Below, piece by piece: positions 24,730 to 34,815 of a stretch of DNA of 64,000 nucleotides. Where the stretch lies: the NCBI GenBank assembly GCA_963745405.1, contig CAVUWY010000002.1, positions 1,178,001 through 1,242,000 on the forward strand. Reading direction: 5' to 3'. The notes below the pieces were generated by a model. The model was not told the origin of the DNA. It worked only from the letters and a program-made list of their open reading frames with translations, and ran no database searches. Position 1 is the first letter of the stretch, and the number at the start of each line of letters is the position of its first letter. The position numbers and the translations under genes are program-made. The DNA is from C-114 sp963745405. Lineage in GTDB: Bacteria > Chloroflexota > Limnocylindria > Limnocylindrales > CSP1-4.

Positions 24730-26267
24730 GGGGTCGCTCCCGGGAGGAGCCCGACCACGAGGGACAGCCCCGATCCGTCGCCGTCGGGGACCGCCTGGAG
24801 CTCGTAGCGGGAGTGCAGCGCGGCAAGGTCCTGGGCGACGCGGATGACGTAGACGGGGCGCCGTCCGAGGTAGGAGTCGATCACGGTGGGGACGTCTCCG
24901 AGGTTCTCATCGAGGCGAGTCCGGTCGTCGATGATCGTGATGTCTCGTCGTCGGCCCTCGACTTCCGTTGCGTACCATAGCGGAGTCGAGTAACTCCACC
25001 AGCTGACGACCACGGCGTCGGGACGGAGCTCGCCGAGGACCGCGTCGAGCCAGCCGGACGCGCCCGTCGAGGCGCTCAGGTCGACCGATCGACGGACGGC
25101 GTCGGCGGAGGCGACCGCCGGAGCGAGGATGACCGCCGCCAGGACGACGTCGACGGCGAGGCCGAGCGTCGCGACCGAGCGGGCGGACCGTCCGAGCCCG
25201 TCCGCGACTGCATCGACGACCCAGGCGGCGAGGATCGCCAGCCATGTCAGGGCGATGAGGAGCGGCCCCAGGTAGTAGCGGTCGATGTCGGCGTTCGAGT
25301 AGGTGATCGCGAAGAGGCAGGTGACGGCGAGGGTCGGGCCGGTCAGGACCAGGTAGCGCGGCCGGCGCACCGCCGCCGCGACGAGGCCCACCGGCAGCAG
25401 CGCGGCGAGCGGCCCGAGCTGGTCCGCCGTCAGGTCGACGAAGTCGTGGAAGCGGGTCCCCAGGTCGCCCAGGGCAAGCGCGAGTGTGCCGCCGAACTGG
25501 GCCCCCGAAACGATGTAGAGGAAGCCCGACAGCGTCTCGGGGCGCCCGTAGACGACCGGTGCCCGGAACGGCCCGGCCCGGAGCGGGAGCTCGACGTAGA
25601 GCGCTCCGAGCACGACCGCGAAGGCCCCGATACAGGTGAGCACGAACGAGCGCCGACGCCGCAGGCCGGGTTCCACGAGGAGCACGAAGGCGAGGATCCC
25701 CGGCCCGGCGAACAGGGCGAGGGAGTGGTTCGCGCAGGCCAGCGCATAGACGACGGCCGCCCCGACGAGCCATCGATCGGCCGTGGGCGCCGGCCCGCCG
25801 ATCGCGTCCACCCGCGACTCCCAGCCGACGAGGAGCACGAGGACGAGGGCCAGCAGGGCCAGGTGGAGGCTGTGGGCGTCGGCGTGGGTCGAGATCGACC
25901 AGGCGATGTCGGTGAGGAACAGGACGATGCCTGCCGCGATGGCGATGACCGGCCGCCCGGTCAGCTGGCGGACGAGGACGACGGTCAGGCCCGCGGCGGC
26001 GGCGACGCACAACGCCGAGAAGAGGTTCATGAGGAAGGCGGGCGACCCGAGCGGCGCGAGGACGGTCGAGAAGAGCCAGCCGGAGATCGTGTAGGTCGGG
26101 AAGCCAGTCGGGTGGAGGGTGCCGAGGAGTGGCGGCACGGTCTGGAACTCGGCGGTGTCCCAGAACGCCACCCCCGGCAGGAGGGTCGTCCGGGCCAGCC
26201 AGAGGACCCCCAGGGCGACGACGAGCGGGCCGATCCAGCCGAGGACCCGCTCGATCGCGGCGACCAC
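24726..26267 (-). CDS. DUF2723 membrane protein, GT-C glycosyltransferase-like
   Basis: A 513-residue protein with about 10-11 TM segments. The first extracytoplasmic loop carries VAFWDTAEFQTVPPLLGTLHPTGFP, the DUF2723 hallmark with the acidic D-x-x-E pair equivalent to the GT-C catalytic acid, and a second conserved region DIAWSISTHADAHSLH. Such proteins are predicted mannosyl-type transferases acting outside the membrane. GTG 26267 is the first start after an upstream stop. It sits between a family 2 transferase and another GT-C protein on the same strand. Confidence 0.82.
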   Translation of the reverse strand: MVAAIERVLGWIGPLVVALGVLWLARTTLLPGVAFWDTAEFQTVPPLLGTLHPTGFPTYTISGWLFSTVLAPLGSPAFLMNLFSALCVAAAAGLTVVLVRQLTGRPVIAIAAGIVLFLTDIAWSISTHADAHSLHLALLALVLVLLVGWESRVDAIGGPAPTADRWLVGAAVVYALACANHSLALFAGPGILAFVLLVEPGLRRRRSFVLTCIGAFAVVLGALYVELPLRAGPFRAPVVYGRPETLSGFLYIVSGAQFGGTLALALGDLGTRFHDFVDLTADQLGPLAALLPVGLVAAAVRRPRYLVLTGPTLAVTCLFAITYSNADIDRYYLGPLLIALTWLAILAAWVVDAVADGLGRSARSVATLGLAVDVVLAAVILAPAVASADAVRRSVDLSASTGASGWLDAVLGELRPDAVVVSWWSYSTPLWYATEVEGRRRDITIIDDRTRLDENLGDVPTVIDSYLGRRPVYVIRVAQDLAALHSRYELQAVPDGDGSGLSLVVGLLPGATP

Positions 26268-26292
26268 CGGGGCGGATCCGACGAGGGGATCC

Positions 26293-26355
26293 GCGGCGCC
26301 GGGATGCGCGACGCCAGGATGCGCGGCGCCGGGATGACGCCGTGGCGCCGGGATC
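26293..26355 (+). repeat. Tandem 15-bp repeats GCGGCGCCGGGATGC
   Basis: Three adjacent 15-bp units (26293-26307, 26308-26322 with two substitutions, 26323-26337) and a partial fourth copy at 26343-26355 fill the gap upstream of the DUF2723 gene. They do not appear elsewhere in the window in this form. No function is evident. Confidence 0.6.
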
Positions 26356-26396
26356 CGTGGCGGCCCGGGGGTGGCCGACCGCCACGGCGTATCCGC

Positions 26397-27866
26397 TCAC
26401 CAGCCGTAGACCGAGGCCCAGTAGACGCCCCACAGGTTCACCACGAACGAGACCCCGATCAGCGTCCCGGCCAGACCGATCGCAGGGCCGGGCCAGCGTC
26501 GCGCCAGCCACTCGATCCCGAGCGCGACAAGGATCAGGGCGAACGGCGCGAAGTCGAGGCTGAAGCGGTAGCCGAACTGGACCCAGCCCTGGCTGAAGTG
26601 CATGACGTTGACGAGGGCCACGAGGAGGATCGCCACGACCGCCCCGGTCACCAGCCGTGATCGGCCGAAACGGAGGAGCGCCGGCAGCCCGAGGAGATAG
26701 GCAGGGCTCGTCCAGAGGAGGCCCATGCCGACCGTCCGGGGGATGAGGATGGGACACGACGAGTCGAACCAGCCCCGGACCGAGTCGGTCGCCGTGCAGA
26801 GCTGGACCCCGAAGTCGAGCGAGGTCGGGTTCACGTCGGGCGGGCCGACGAGCATGAGGGCGAGGTTCTGCGGGATGTAGCGGACGTCCTCGATCGACCA
26901 GCTCGGGTTGTAGCCGAGGAACGAGTAGCCGAGAGCCTCGGCCTGGTAGAGGTAGTCGTAGACGGGGTTGAACAGGTGGCCCGTCGCGATGACGTTGTAG
27001 GCGGCCAGGGTCGCCAGCGGCACTGCCATCCCGATGCCCGCCGAGAGGCCGCGCCGCCACCACGTCCCGCCGCTGCCGACGAGGACGAAGAACGGCGCCC
27101 CGAGGACGACCGTCAGGCGGGCGGTGCAGGCGAGGCCGAACAGGAGACCGACGGCCACCTGGCGACGATCGACGAGCCCGGCAAGGCGATCCACGAGGGA
27201 CGACGGTCCGGTCGGCGCCAGGACGTCCGCAGCGCCCTCATCCGGGAGGTCCGCCGGATCGTCGAGCGCGTCATCGACCGCCTCGCGGTCGCGACCGAGG
27301 GCCAGGCCGACGGCGACGAGGGCCAGGCCGACAGCGACGACATGGGCGAAGTACCAGGTGGTGCCCTTCTCGGCCGTGTACCACATGACCGTCCCGATGC
27401 CGAAGAACACCGTGACCGCCACCCGGACCCCGGACCCGATCCGCAGGCGCCCGAGCATCCAGAAGGCGAGCCCGACGTCGAATGCACCGAGGATCGCCGC
27501 CAGCAGCTGGGCGTTCGTGGCGAGCCCGAAGACGACCACGAACGGGAGGAGCACGACCGCCGGCAGGGGCGGGAACGGGAGCATCCCGCGCCCGGTCGGC
27601 ACCCCGTCGGCGTCGACGATCTCCTCGACGTCGTTGAAGTAGTCGTTGGCCGGCCCGACGCCGTTCACGGCATAGACCGGATAGGGGATCGAGGTCTTCC
27701 CGTCGAGCCAGGCCGAGGCCTGCCATACGAAGTGGTTGTAGAGGTTCGGGCGCTCGAGGTCCGAGCCGATGTAGACGAGGAGCATCACCGCGACGATGGC
27801 GAGCCCGACGACGACCGTCACCGATCGGTCGCTCGGCTCGTCGTGCGTGACGTGGTCGGTGGCCAT
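26397..27866 (-). CDS. Multi-pass membrane protein, GT-C glycosyltransferase-like
   Basis: A 489-residue protein with about 10 TM segments starting RSVTVVVGLAIVAVMLLVYI. Loop 1 contains LYNHFVWQASAWLDGKTSIP, similar to the acceptor/donor loop of PMT/ArnT-type enzymes, and further loops contain YFNDVEEIVDADGVP and GYNPSWSIEDVRYIPQN. The family cannot be named precisely. ATG 27866 is chosen since an open frame continuing to 28148 has low-complexity content and would overlap the divergent fusion gene. It probably transfers a sugar to an extracytoplasmic acceptor. Confidence 0.65.
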   Translation of the reverse strand: MATDHVTHDEPSDRSVTVVVGLAIVAVMLLVYIGSDLERPNLYNHFVWQASAWLDGKTSIPYPVYAVNGVGPANDYFNDVEEIVDADGVPTGRGMLPFPPLPAVVLLPFVVVFGLATNAQLLAAILGAFDVGLAFWMLGRLRIGSGVRVAVTVFFGIGTVMWYTAEKGTTWYFAHVVAVGLALVAVGLALGRDREAVDDALDDPADLPDEGAADVLAPTGPSSLVDRLAGLVDRRQVAVGLLFGLACTARLTVVLGAPFFVLVGSGGTWWRRGLSAGIGMAVPLATLAAYNVIATGHLFNPVYDYLYQAEALGYSFLGYNPSWSIEDVRYIPQNLALMLVGPPDVNPTSLDFGVQLCTATDSVRGWFDSSCPILIPRTVGMGLLWTSPAYLLGLPALLRFGRSRLVTGAVVAILLVALVNVMHFSQGWVQFGYRFSLDFAPFALILVALGIEWLARRWPGPAIGLAGTLIGVSFVVNLWGVYWASVYGW

Positions 27867-28002
27867 GGTCCCGTCGGTCCCCGAGGGGGTCCTCGACGGA
27901 CCCTGTGCTATCCTCCGATCCACCTCAGCGCTCGTGCAGGAGGCCGTACCCTCGTTGACTGGCCCCGCCACGGGTGAGCCCGATCGGAGCAGCGCAGCCC
28001 CG

Positions 28003-31000
28003 ATGCGGGCCTCCGGCACGCGGAACGCGGCCAGCGCGATCCTGGTCCTTCTCGCGCTCGGGTTCGCCCTCCGGCTCATCATCGCATACATCCTGCCGGG
28101 CTCCGGATTCGGCGTGGACCTCAATGCCTTCCGGTTCTGGGCGGACAACCTCGCGACGAACGGCCCGTGGGGCTTCTACGAGCGCGACTTCTTCCACGAT
28201 TACACGCCGGGCTACCTGTACCTGCTGTGGTTCGTCGGCTCGCTCCAGCACCTCCTGCCGGGACTCGAGCTCATCAAGGTCCCCGCGATGCTGGCCGATC
28301 TCGCGGTCGGCTGGCTCATCTGGTCGATGGTCCTCGAGCTCGGCGGCGGAAGCCGGGCCGCGCTCATCGGGGCGGCCCTCTACCTCTTCGTCCCGGTCAC
28401 CTGGTTCGACAGCGTCGTCTGGGGCCAGGTCGACTCCGTCGGCCTCGTCTTCCTCCTCCTCGGCCTGCGAGAGCTGTGGCGCGACCGGCCCGAGCGGGCC
28501 ACCGCGTACGCCGTCGTCGCGGCCATCGTCAAGCCGCAGCTCGGCATCCTTATCCCGATCCTCCTCGCCGTTCTCCTGAGACGCTATCTCATCGACGCCC
28601 TCGAGCGGCGGAGTCCGGGCATCGGCGGCCAGGCCGTCGGGGGCGTCGTCGCTGCCGCCGGCTTCGTGGCGGCAGCCATCGCCGTCGGCTACGTCGCCCC
28701 GATCCTGTCGATCGCCTGGCTCGTCATCGTCGGCCTGATCGTCGCCGCCGCGCTGGGACTGTGGTGGTGGTTGAAGTCACCCCGGGAGGGCGCGGCCGAC
28801 CTCATGCACGGCCCGTTCCGCCTGGCGACCGCGGCCGCGACCGGGTCGCTCCTCGGGCTGGCCCTGACGACGCCGTTCAAGCTGACCCTCAACGGCCTCA
28901 TCGGCCAGGTCCAGGCCACGGCCGGCGGGTACCCCTACCTGACGATCAACGCCTACAACCCCTGGGCGCTCATCACATCAGGCGGGGCCGGGCTCGCCCA
29001 GTCCGGCCAGTGGCTGTGCGACGCGGTCACCGGGACGGCCGCCGACACTCCCTGCCCGCCGGGCACGGAGACGCTCATCGGGCCATTCCCGGCGGTCGCC
29101 GTCGGCGCCCTCCTCTTCGTGGTGGCGGCCCTCGTGATCGTCCTCGTCGTCCTGTGGCGTCCGGATCCCCTCACGATCCTCACCGGGCTGACGGTCATCG
29201 CCATCGCCTTCTTCGTCGTCCCGACCCGGGTCCACGAGCGCTACCTGTTCCCGTTCTTCGCCCTCGGGGCCATCGCCGCGGCGGTGTCGATCCGCTGGCG
29301 GATCGCCTACATCGTCCTCGGCGTCACGACCTTCCTCAACATGTACGTCGTCCTGACGACGCTCTATCCGGACAATCCGCAGATCAGCGACTGGCTCGGC
29401 ATCGGAACGGCGATCCGCGGCTGGCAGTGGGTGGCGGCGATCGCGACGGTCAATCTCCTCGCCTTCCTGTGGTCGATGCTCCAGCTCCGGCCCGGCGCCG
29501 TCCGATCGCTGGCCGGCGAGCTCGCAGGTTCGTCGGGTGCGCCCCCGGCGTCGAGCGAGGCGCGTCCGGTCGAGGGGGGTCTCGTCGTCCTCTCATCGTC
29601 GGCCCGCGTGGGGAGCGGCGGGGCGGTGGGCGGCTCGGCCCCATCGGCCTCGGCCGTCGACGACAGGGCGGATCCGGCCGATGCTGCGCCATCCGCCCGG
29701 CCCGGCTTCTACGAGCGCTACCCGGAGCTCGCCTTCCTGAGCGTCGTCACCGACCGGCTCGGCGGGCCATCCCTTCGGGCGGACCGCTCGAAGGCGCTCC
29801 GCAACGAGCTCGGCGGGCGGCTCGACCGGATCGACGTCTGGATCCTCGTCGTCCTCGTGATCTCCACGTTCGCCCTTCGCATGTGGCGCCTCGACGAACC
29901 GGCCTCCATGCACTTCGACGAGGTCTATCACGCCCGGACGGCGACCGAGTTCCTGCAGGACTGGCGATACGGCATACCCCACTCGATCTACGAGTTCACC
30001 CACCCCCACCTCGCCAAGTACGCCATGGCGGCCGGGATCGTCATGTTCGGCGACGATCAGGTGACGACGTCGAGCTCGCTCGGCACGACGGTCACCGATG
30101 CGGCCATCGAGCCACGCTGGGACGACCCGTCGATGCCCGACCATCGAGCCGGCGACCGCCTGTACGTGGCGACCGGCTCGGAAGTCCGCGCCTACGACCT
30201 CCAGTCGCGAGCCCTCCTGGCGACGATCGCCGTTCCGGGGGCGTCCGCCGTCGCCGTAGACACCGCCGGGCATCGCCTGCTCATATCGACCGCCGCCGGG
30301 GCCGTCTCCGAGATGGACACGCAGACGACGTTCGATCCACTCCGCACCGGCGCCGACGCCGCGCAGATCGATCCACCGGTCGCCCTCGGCACGTTCGGGA
30401 CCCCGATCCGCCACATCTTCGCGACCGACGACGGGATGTTCCTCCTCGCGACGACCGCCTCGGGCGACGTCGCCTCGATGGACGCCGGCAACGGCCAGGA
30501 TCTCGGCCTGGCCGGGCTCAGCGGGGCGGCCGACATCGAGACGGCCGGGACGGCCGACGGCCTCGTTGCCGACCCGGCCTCGGTCGCCGATCCCTCGGCC
30601 GCGGCGAGCACGCTCGCCGGGATCCTCGGCACGGACGCCGCCTCGATCGAGAAACGCCTGACGGCCGGCACCGACCGGGTCGTCATCGCCGGTTCGCTCG
30701 ATGACACCGTCCACTCCAGGGTGGAGGCGGCCATCGCCGACGGTCGCCTGGCCGGCTTCACCTTCATCCCCCTGAGCCGGGTGGCGGTGGCCGACTCGAA
30801 GGGGATCTCGATGGTCTCGCCGGCCAACGCGTCGGTGACCGACGAGGTCCCGATCGCCGGCGGCGCGACGGGCCTCGTCGCCTCGACCGGGCTCGACTCG
30901 GCGAAGCTGTACGTCGCCGGCGGCCGGACCGTGACCGTGGTCGACCTGCCGGATTCCACCGACCCGACCGCGCCGCCCAAGGTCGAGCTGGCGATCCAGA

Positions 31001-33501
31001 TGCCTGGGGACGTCTCCAAGGTCACCTTCGACACGGCCTCGATCATGGTCCACGTCCTCGGCAAGACCCCCGACGGGTCGGCCGACACGGTCTACGTCAT
31101 CGAGCCGCACGGCAACGCGGTCTTCGCCGATGCCCGCCTGCCGTTCACCCCGGTCGCCTGGGCGACCGACGCCGCCCCGCTCTACCCGTCGGCCGATCGG
31201 GAGGCACTCCTCACCTTCGACGCGTCCGGCTCCGTCGCGAGCGTCGACATCGGGAACCACGAGTTCAGCTGGCGCGTGCCAGGCGTCTTCCTCGGCGCCC
31301 TGACGGCCGGCCTCCTGTTCCTCCTAGCCCGGCTCCTCTTCCGACGCCGTTCGATCGGCGTCCTGGTGGCGGTCTTCGCCCTCGTCGACGGGATGCTCTT
31401 CGTCCAGTCGCGGATCGGCATGAACGACGTCTACGTCGGCTTCTTCCTCATGGCCGCCTACGTCCTCTTCGCCGGCCTGTGGCTGGGCCGCTGGCGCTGG
31501 CGGGGGGCCTTCTGGGTCCTCATGCCGCTCATCGGCGTCATGCTCGGGCTCGGGCTCGCGAGCAAGTGGGTGGCCGCCTACGCCATCGCCGCCGTCGGGC
31601 TCCTCATCCTCGTCCGTTCGGCCCTCGGTCGCGTGCTGACGATCCTGGCCATGATCGGGGCGACCATCTTCCTCGGCTTCCAGGGCCTCCAGACGCCGGT
31701 GCCGGATTCCGGCCAGGCGCTCTCGAGCGGGCCGAACTACTTCTTCATGTTCCTCATGATCGGGCTGACCCTGATCGCGGTCGCGGTGACGGTCCTCCAC
31801 CCGATCGCCTGGTCGAGCGAGGAGATGTGGTTCGCCGTCGCCGCGCCGGCTGTCGCCGGCACGGTCCTCGGGCTCGGGGCGATCGTCCTTGCCAGCCGGA
31901 CCGCCTCGACGGTCAAGCTCGGACCCGTCTCCGGCGCCCCGTGGACGCTCGCCCTGAGCGCGGCTATCGGCCTGTTCCTCGTCGCCGCCTTCATCGCCCT
32001 CGTGTTCGGCCTCGTCGCCCGGTTCGGGATCGGGCCCCTGGCGGGGACGCCCGCCCCGACCGACACCGCCGCGATGCTCGAGCCGCCGGCCCCGCCGCCA
32101 CCGGGCTGGCTGCGGCCCGGCACGACGTTCGGGCTGCCGGTGATCTGGATGCTCGGCAGCCTGCTCGTGCTGCCGGTGGTCGTCTACATCATCACCTACA
32201 TCCCGTGGGCGCTGAACAGCGGCGGGCAGGCCGGCTCACCGGTCATCTTCCCTGCCGGGACGCCGATCATCGGCCAGTGGCCGCCCGGCCACGACGGTCA
32301 GACCCTCGTCGCACTGACCACGGCCATGTACAACTATCACAACGACCTGCGGGCGGCCCACGCCGCCGCCTCGCCGTGGTGGGCCTGGCCGCTCGACCTG
32401 AAGCCGGTCTGGTTCTACCAGGGGAGCTTCGCCGGGAACACGTCGGCCGCCATCTACAACGCCGGCAACCTCGTCATCTGGTGGCTCAGCATCCCGGCCC
32501 TCGGCTTCATCTGCTGGCAGGCATTCAAGCGGCGGAGCCTCGCCCTCGCCCTCATCGCCATCGCCTTCGCCTTCCAGTGGCTGTCGTGGTCCCGCATCGA
32601 CCGGGCGACGTTCCAGTACCACTACTACACGAGCGTCCCGTTCATCATCCTCGCTCTCGCCTACTTCCTCGCCGAGCTCTGGCACGGGCCGTCGAGCCGG
32701 ACGTGGTGGCTGGCCCGGATATCGGCCGCCGTCGCCGTGATGGGACCGGGTCTCATGTGGGTGTTCAAGGAACCGATCTGCTCGTTCGTCGGCGTGGATC
32801 GGGCCTACCCGAACTCACCGGCCTGCGTCGGATCGCCGGCCACCATCGTCGTCACCGCCCGGACCGCCGGCCTCATCCTCGTCATCGGCCTGGCCATCAT
32901 CGCCATCGTCTACGAGGTCGGGCGGATGGGAGCGAGCCGCGAGCGGGACGAGACCGAGAGCCGCCGCTCGATCGTCCGTCTCATCGCCGCCGCGGGGGCG
33001 GCGGTCCTCGGCATCGTCGTCGTCGGCGCGATCGCCGGCGACCAGGTGCTGCTCGACCTCAAGGGGTTCTCGACGACTCCGCTCGCCATCGGCATGCTCG
33101 TCGTCCTGGCCTTCGTCGCCTGGTTCGTCATCCGGGCCCGCGATCCGAGACGGTTCGTCGTGGGGGCGGTCATCGCCGCCGTCGTCGAGTTCGTCGTGTT
33201 CTATCCGAACATCGCCGCCCTGCCGCTCCCGACGACCATCTTCAACGCCTACCAGGGGCTCCTGCCGACGTACCTCTACGCCTTCCAGTTCCCGGTCAAC
33301 ACCGACCCACCGGCGATCGTGCCCAGCTTGTTCGCCCCGAACGCGAGCTATTTCGGGCTGCCGCCGGGCCCGCTGCTGGCGCTCTTCCTCGGCCTGGCCT
33401 GCGTCATCGTGGCCTACAGCGCCTGGACGTGGCGGGTCGTCCTCGCCGAGCAGGCGCTGCGGGACGCCTCGGACGACGACGGGTGGGTCCGCTCCGGCTG
33501 A
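28003..33501 (+). CDS. Giant GT-C fusion: mannosyltransferase-like + PMT domain with inserted beta-propeller
   Basis: About 1,832 residues. Part 1 (residues 1-510) is a polytopic GT-C/GT87-like enzyme (SGFGVDLNAFRFWADNL in loop 1; FVVPTRVHERYLFPFFALG later). A Ser/Ala-rich linker of about 100 residues follows. Part 2 is a protein-O-mannosyltransferase-type domain: WRLDEPASMHFDEVYHA (residue 639), THPHLAKYAMAAGIVMFGDD (665), then WRVPGVFLGAL (about 1089) and FALVDGMLFVQSRIGMND. Between the last two PMT motifs sits an insert of about 400 residues, a beta-propeller-like region with YVATGSEVRAYDL and KLYVAGGRTVTVVDLPD repeats. More TM segments follow to the C-terminus. ATG 28003 is the likely start; TTG 27955 with AGGAGG ten bases upstream is an alternative. 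It is transcribed divergently from the preceding GT-C gene. Confidence 0.85.
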   Translation: MRASGTRNAASAILVLLALGFALRLIIAYILPGSGFGVDLNAFRFWADNLATNGPWGFYERDFFHDYTPGYLYLLWFVGSLQHLLPGLELIKVPAMLADLAVGWLIWSMVLELGGGSRAALIGAALYLFVPVTWFDSVVWGQVDSVGLVFLLLGLRELWRDRPERATAYAVVAAIVKPQLGILIPILLAVLLRRYLIDALERRSPGIGGQAVGGVVAAAGFVAAAIAVGYVAPILSIAWLVIVGLIVAAALGLWWWLKSPREGAADLMHGPFRLATAAATGSLLGLALTTPFKLTLNGLIGQVQATAGGYPYLTINAYNPWALITSGGAGLAQSGQWLCDAVTGTAADTPCPPGTETLIGPFPAVAVGALLFVVAALVIVLVVLWRPDPLTILTGLTVIAIAFFVVPTRVHERYLFPFFALGAIAAAVSIRWRIAYIVLGVTTFLNMYVVLTTLYPDNPQISDWLGIGTAIRGWQWVAAIATVNLLAFLWSMLQLRPGAVRSLAGELAGSSGAPPASSEARPVEGGLVVLSSSARVGSGGAVGGSAPSASAVDDRADPADAAPSARPGFYERYPELAFLSVVTDRLGGPSLRADRSKALRNELGGRLDRIDVWILVVLVISTFALRMWRLDEPASMHFDEVYHARTATEFLQDWRYGIPHSIYEFTHPHLAKYAMAAGIVMFGDDQVTTSSSLGTTVTDAAIEPRWDDPSMPDHRAGDRLYVATGSEVRAYDLQSRALLATIAVPGASAVAVDTAGHRLLISTAAGAVSEMDTQTTFDPLRTGADAAQIDPPVALGTFGTPIRHIFATDDGMFLLATTASGDVASMDAGNGQDLGLAGLSGAADIETAGTADGLVADPASVADPSAAASTLAGILGTDAASIEKRLTAGTDRVVIAGSLDDTVHSRVEAAIADGRLAGFTFIPLSRVAVADSKGISMVSPANASVTDEVPIAGGATGLVASTGLDSAKLYVAGGRTVTVVDLPDSTDPTAPPKVELAIQMPGDVSKVTFDTASIMVHVLGKTPDGSADTVYVIEPHGNAVFADARLPFTPVAWATDAAPLYPSADREALLTFDASGSVASVDIGNHEFSWRVPGVFLGALTAGLLFLLARLLFRRRSIGVLVAVFALVDGMLFVQSRIGMNDVYVGFFLMAAYVLFAGLWLGRWRWRGAFWVLMPLIGVMLGLGLASKWVAAYAIAAVGLLILVRSALGRVLTILAMIGATIFLGFQGLQTPVPDSGQALSSGPNYFFMFLMIGLTLIAVAVTVLHPIAWSSEEMWFAVAAPAVAGTVLGLGAIVLASRTASTVKLGPVSGAPWTLALSAAIGLFLVAAFIALVFGLVARFGIGPLAGTPAPTDTAAMLEPPAPPPPGWLRPGTTFGLPVIWMLGSLLVLPVVVYIITYIPWALNSGGQAGSPVIFPAGTPIIGQWPPGHDGQTLVALTTAMYNYHNDLRAAHAAASPWWAWPLDLKPVWFYQGSFAGNTSAAIYNAGNLVIWWLSIPALGFICWQAFKRRSLALALIAIAFAFQWLSWSRIDRATFQYHYYTSVPFIILALAYFLAELWHGPSSRTWWLARISAAVAVMGPGLMWVFKEPICSFVGVDRAYPNSPACVGSPATIVVTARTAGLILVIGLAIIAIVYEVGRMGASRERDETESRRSIVRLIAAAGAAVLGIVVVGAIAGDQVLLDLKGFSTTPLAIGMLVVLAFVAWFVIRARDPRRFVVGAVIAAVVEFVVFYPNIAALPLPTTIFNAYQGLLPTYLYAFQFPVNTDPPAIVPSLFAPNASYFGLPPGPLLALFLGLACVIVAYSAWTWRVVLAEQALRDASDDDGWVRSG

Positions 33502-33555
33502 CCCGGGTTCATCGCACTCAGCCGGGTTCCGTCCCTCAGGCCGGGTCGCCGGACC

Positions 33556-34815
33556 TCAGGCCGATTCGAGGGCCCGGTCGGCCGCGGGCTCTGCGGGCGA
33601 CCCGTCGTCCGAGACGTCGCCTTCCGGCGCGCCAGGTTGCGATCCGATCGCTCTCGACGCCGGCGGGATCTCGGCCCGGAAGTCGCGCGGCAGGGCGCCC
33701 TGGGCCGCCAGCCGGCGGATGACGAAACCGTAGTAGGCCTCGACCTTGGCGGTGATCCGGTCCCACGAGAATTCCTCCGCCCGGGCGCGCCCGCTCGCGC
33801 TCATCTCGGCGCGCAGCCCTGGATCGCCGAGGAGTCGTTCGACCGCGGCGGCGAGCGCCTTGGGGTCGCGCGGCGGGACCAGGAGGCCCTGCTCGCCCCG
33901 GCGAAGGACGCCCTTGTAGCCGTGGATGTCACTGGCGACGATCGGCGCGCCGGCGGCCATCGCCTCGAGGAGGACGATCCCGAAGGACTCCTTGCCGGTG
34001 GCCGGCGAGACGAAGACCTCGGCGGTCCGGAACAGCTGGGCCTTCTCCTCGTCGGAGACGCGGCCGAGGAACTCGACGTCGACGAGCCGGTGGGTCATGA
34101 CGAAGCGGCGGGCCTCCCGCTCCTGGGGCCCCGTCCCGACGATGAGGAGGCGGCATTCGACGCCGGTCTTGCGGAGGAGCCGGTAGGCCTTGAGGAGCTC
34201 GACAAGTCCCTTGCGCGGCTCGTGGCGCCCCACGAACAGGACGTTGGGGACGCCGTCCTGCCAGCGGGCGATGGGGACGGCCCGCCGGAAGCGGTCGACG
34301 TCGACGCCGTTCGGGATGACCTTGTAGTCGCCCTCGAAATAGCGATCGATGAAGTGGCGGGCCGCCGCGCTCACGGCGATGCGGCCGTGCAGGCGCTCGG
34401 CATAGGAGCCCATCACCCGCCGGCCGAACTCGTAGGCCGGCGACCAGCCCCCGAAGGCATGGAACGTCGCGACATTCACGCTCTGCGAGCGGCGCAGGAC
34501 GATCGGCGAGAGGAACGGCACGAACGGCTCGTGGAAGTGGAGCAGGTCGAAGCGCTCCCGTTCCAGCATCGCCCCGACCTGCGAGAGGTAGCGCGGCGAC
34601 AGGGTGACCGTCCCGACCGACCCGTTGGTCGGCACGCTGAAGCCCTTGCCGAGGCGGACGACATCGCCCTCGCTCGAGCGCTGGAGGCCGTGGCTCGAGG
34701 AGATGATCCGGACGTCGTGGCCCCGCGATCGGAGCCCCTCGTAGAGGTAGCGGACGTGCTCGTTCACGCCACCCGGGAGTGGGTAGACGTACGGTGTCAC
34801 GAGGCCGATCTTCAC
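33556..34815 (-). CDS. pimA: GT4 glycosyltransferase, PimA-like phosphatidylinositol mannosyltransferase
   Basis: A 419-residue GT-B enzyme. The N-terminus MKIGLVTPYVYPLPGGVNEHVRYL with the glycine-rich loop matches PimA-type enzymes; the C-terminal domain has VLFVGRHEPRKGLVELL and the E-x7-E donor motif (KESFGIVLLEAMAAG). PimA uses GDP-mannose to mannosylate phosphatidyl-myo-inositol on the cytoplasmic face. The assignment rests on sequence resemblance and on the operon: inositol-phosphate synthase, CDP-alcohol transferase and two acyltransferases lie directly upstream, as in mycobacteria (pgsA1-patA-pimA). The substrate remains inferred. The C-terminal 45 residues are unconserved. ATG overlaps the upstream PHP gene (ATGA). 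Confidence 0.8.
   Translation of the reverse strand: MKIGLVTPYVYPLPGGVNEHVRYLYEGLRSRGHDVRIISSSHGLQRSSEGDVVRLGKGFSVPTNGSVGTVTLSPRYLSQVGAMLERERFDLLHFHEPFVPFLSPIVLRRSQSVNVATFHAFGGWSPAYEFGRRVMGSYAERLHGRIAVSAAARHFIDRYFEGDYKVIPNGVDVDRFRRAVPIARWQDGVPNVLFVGRHEPRKGLVELLKAYRLLRKTGVECRLLIVGTGPQEREARRFVMTHRLVDVEFLGRVSDEEKAQLFRTAEVFVSPATGKESFGIVLLEAMAAGAPIVASDIHGYKGVLRRGEQGLLVPPRDPKALAAAVERLLGDPGLRAEMSASGRARAEEFSWDRITAKVEAYYGFVIRRLAAQGALPRDFRAEIPPASRAIGSQPGAPEGDVSDDGSPAEPAADRALESA

Noticed and set aside
27796..28002. Longer N-terminus for the giant GT-C fusion
   Set aside because: It would overlap the divergent GT-C gene start and adds residues without signal or TM character; ATG 28003 directly precedes TM1.
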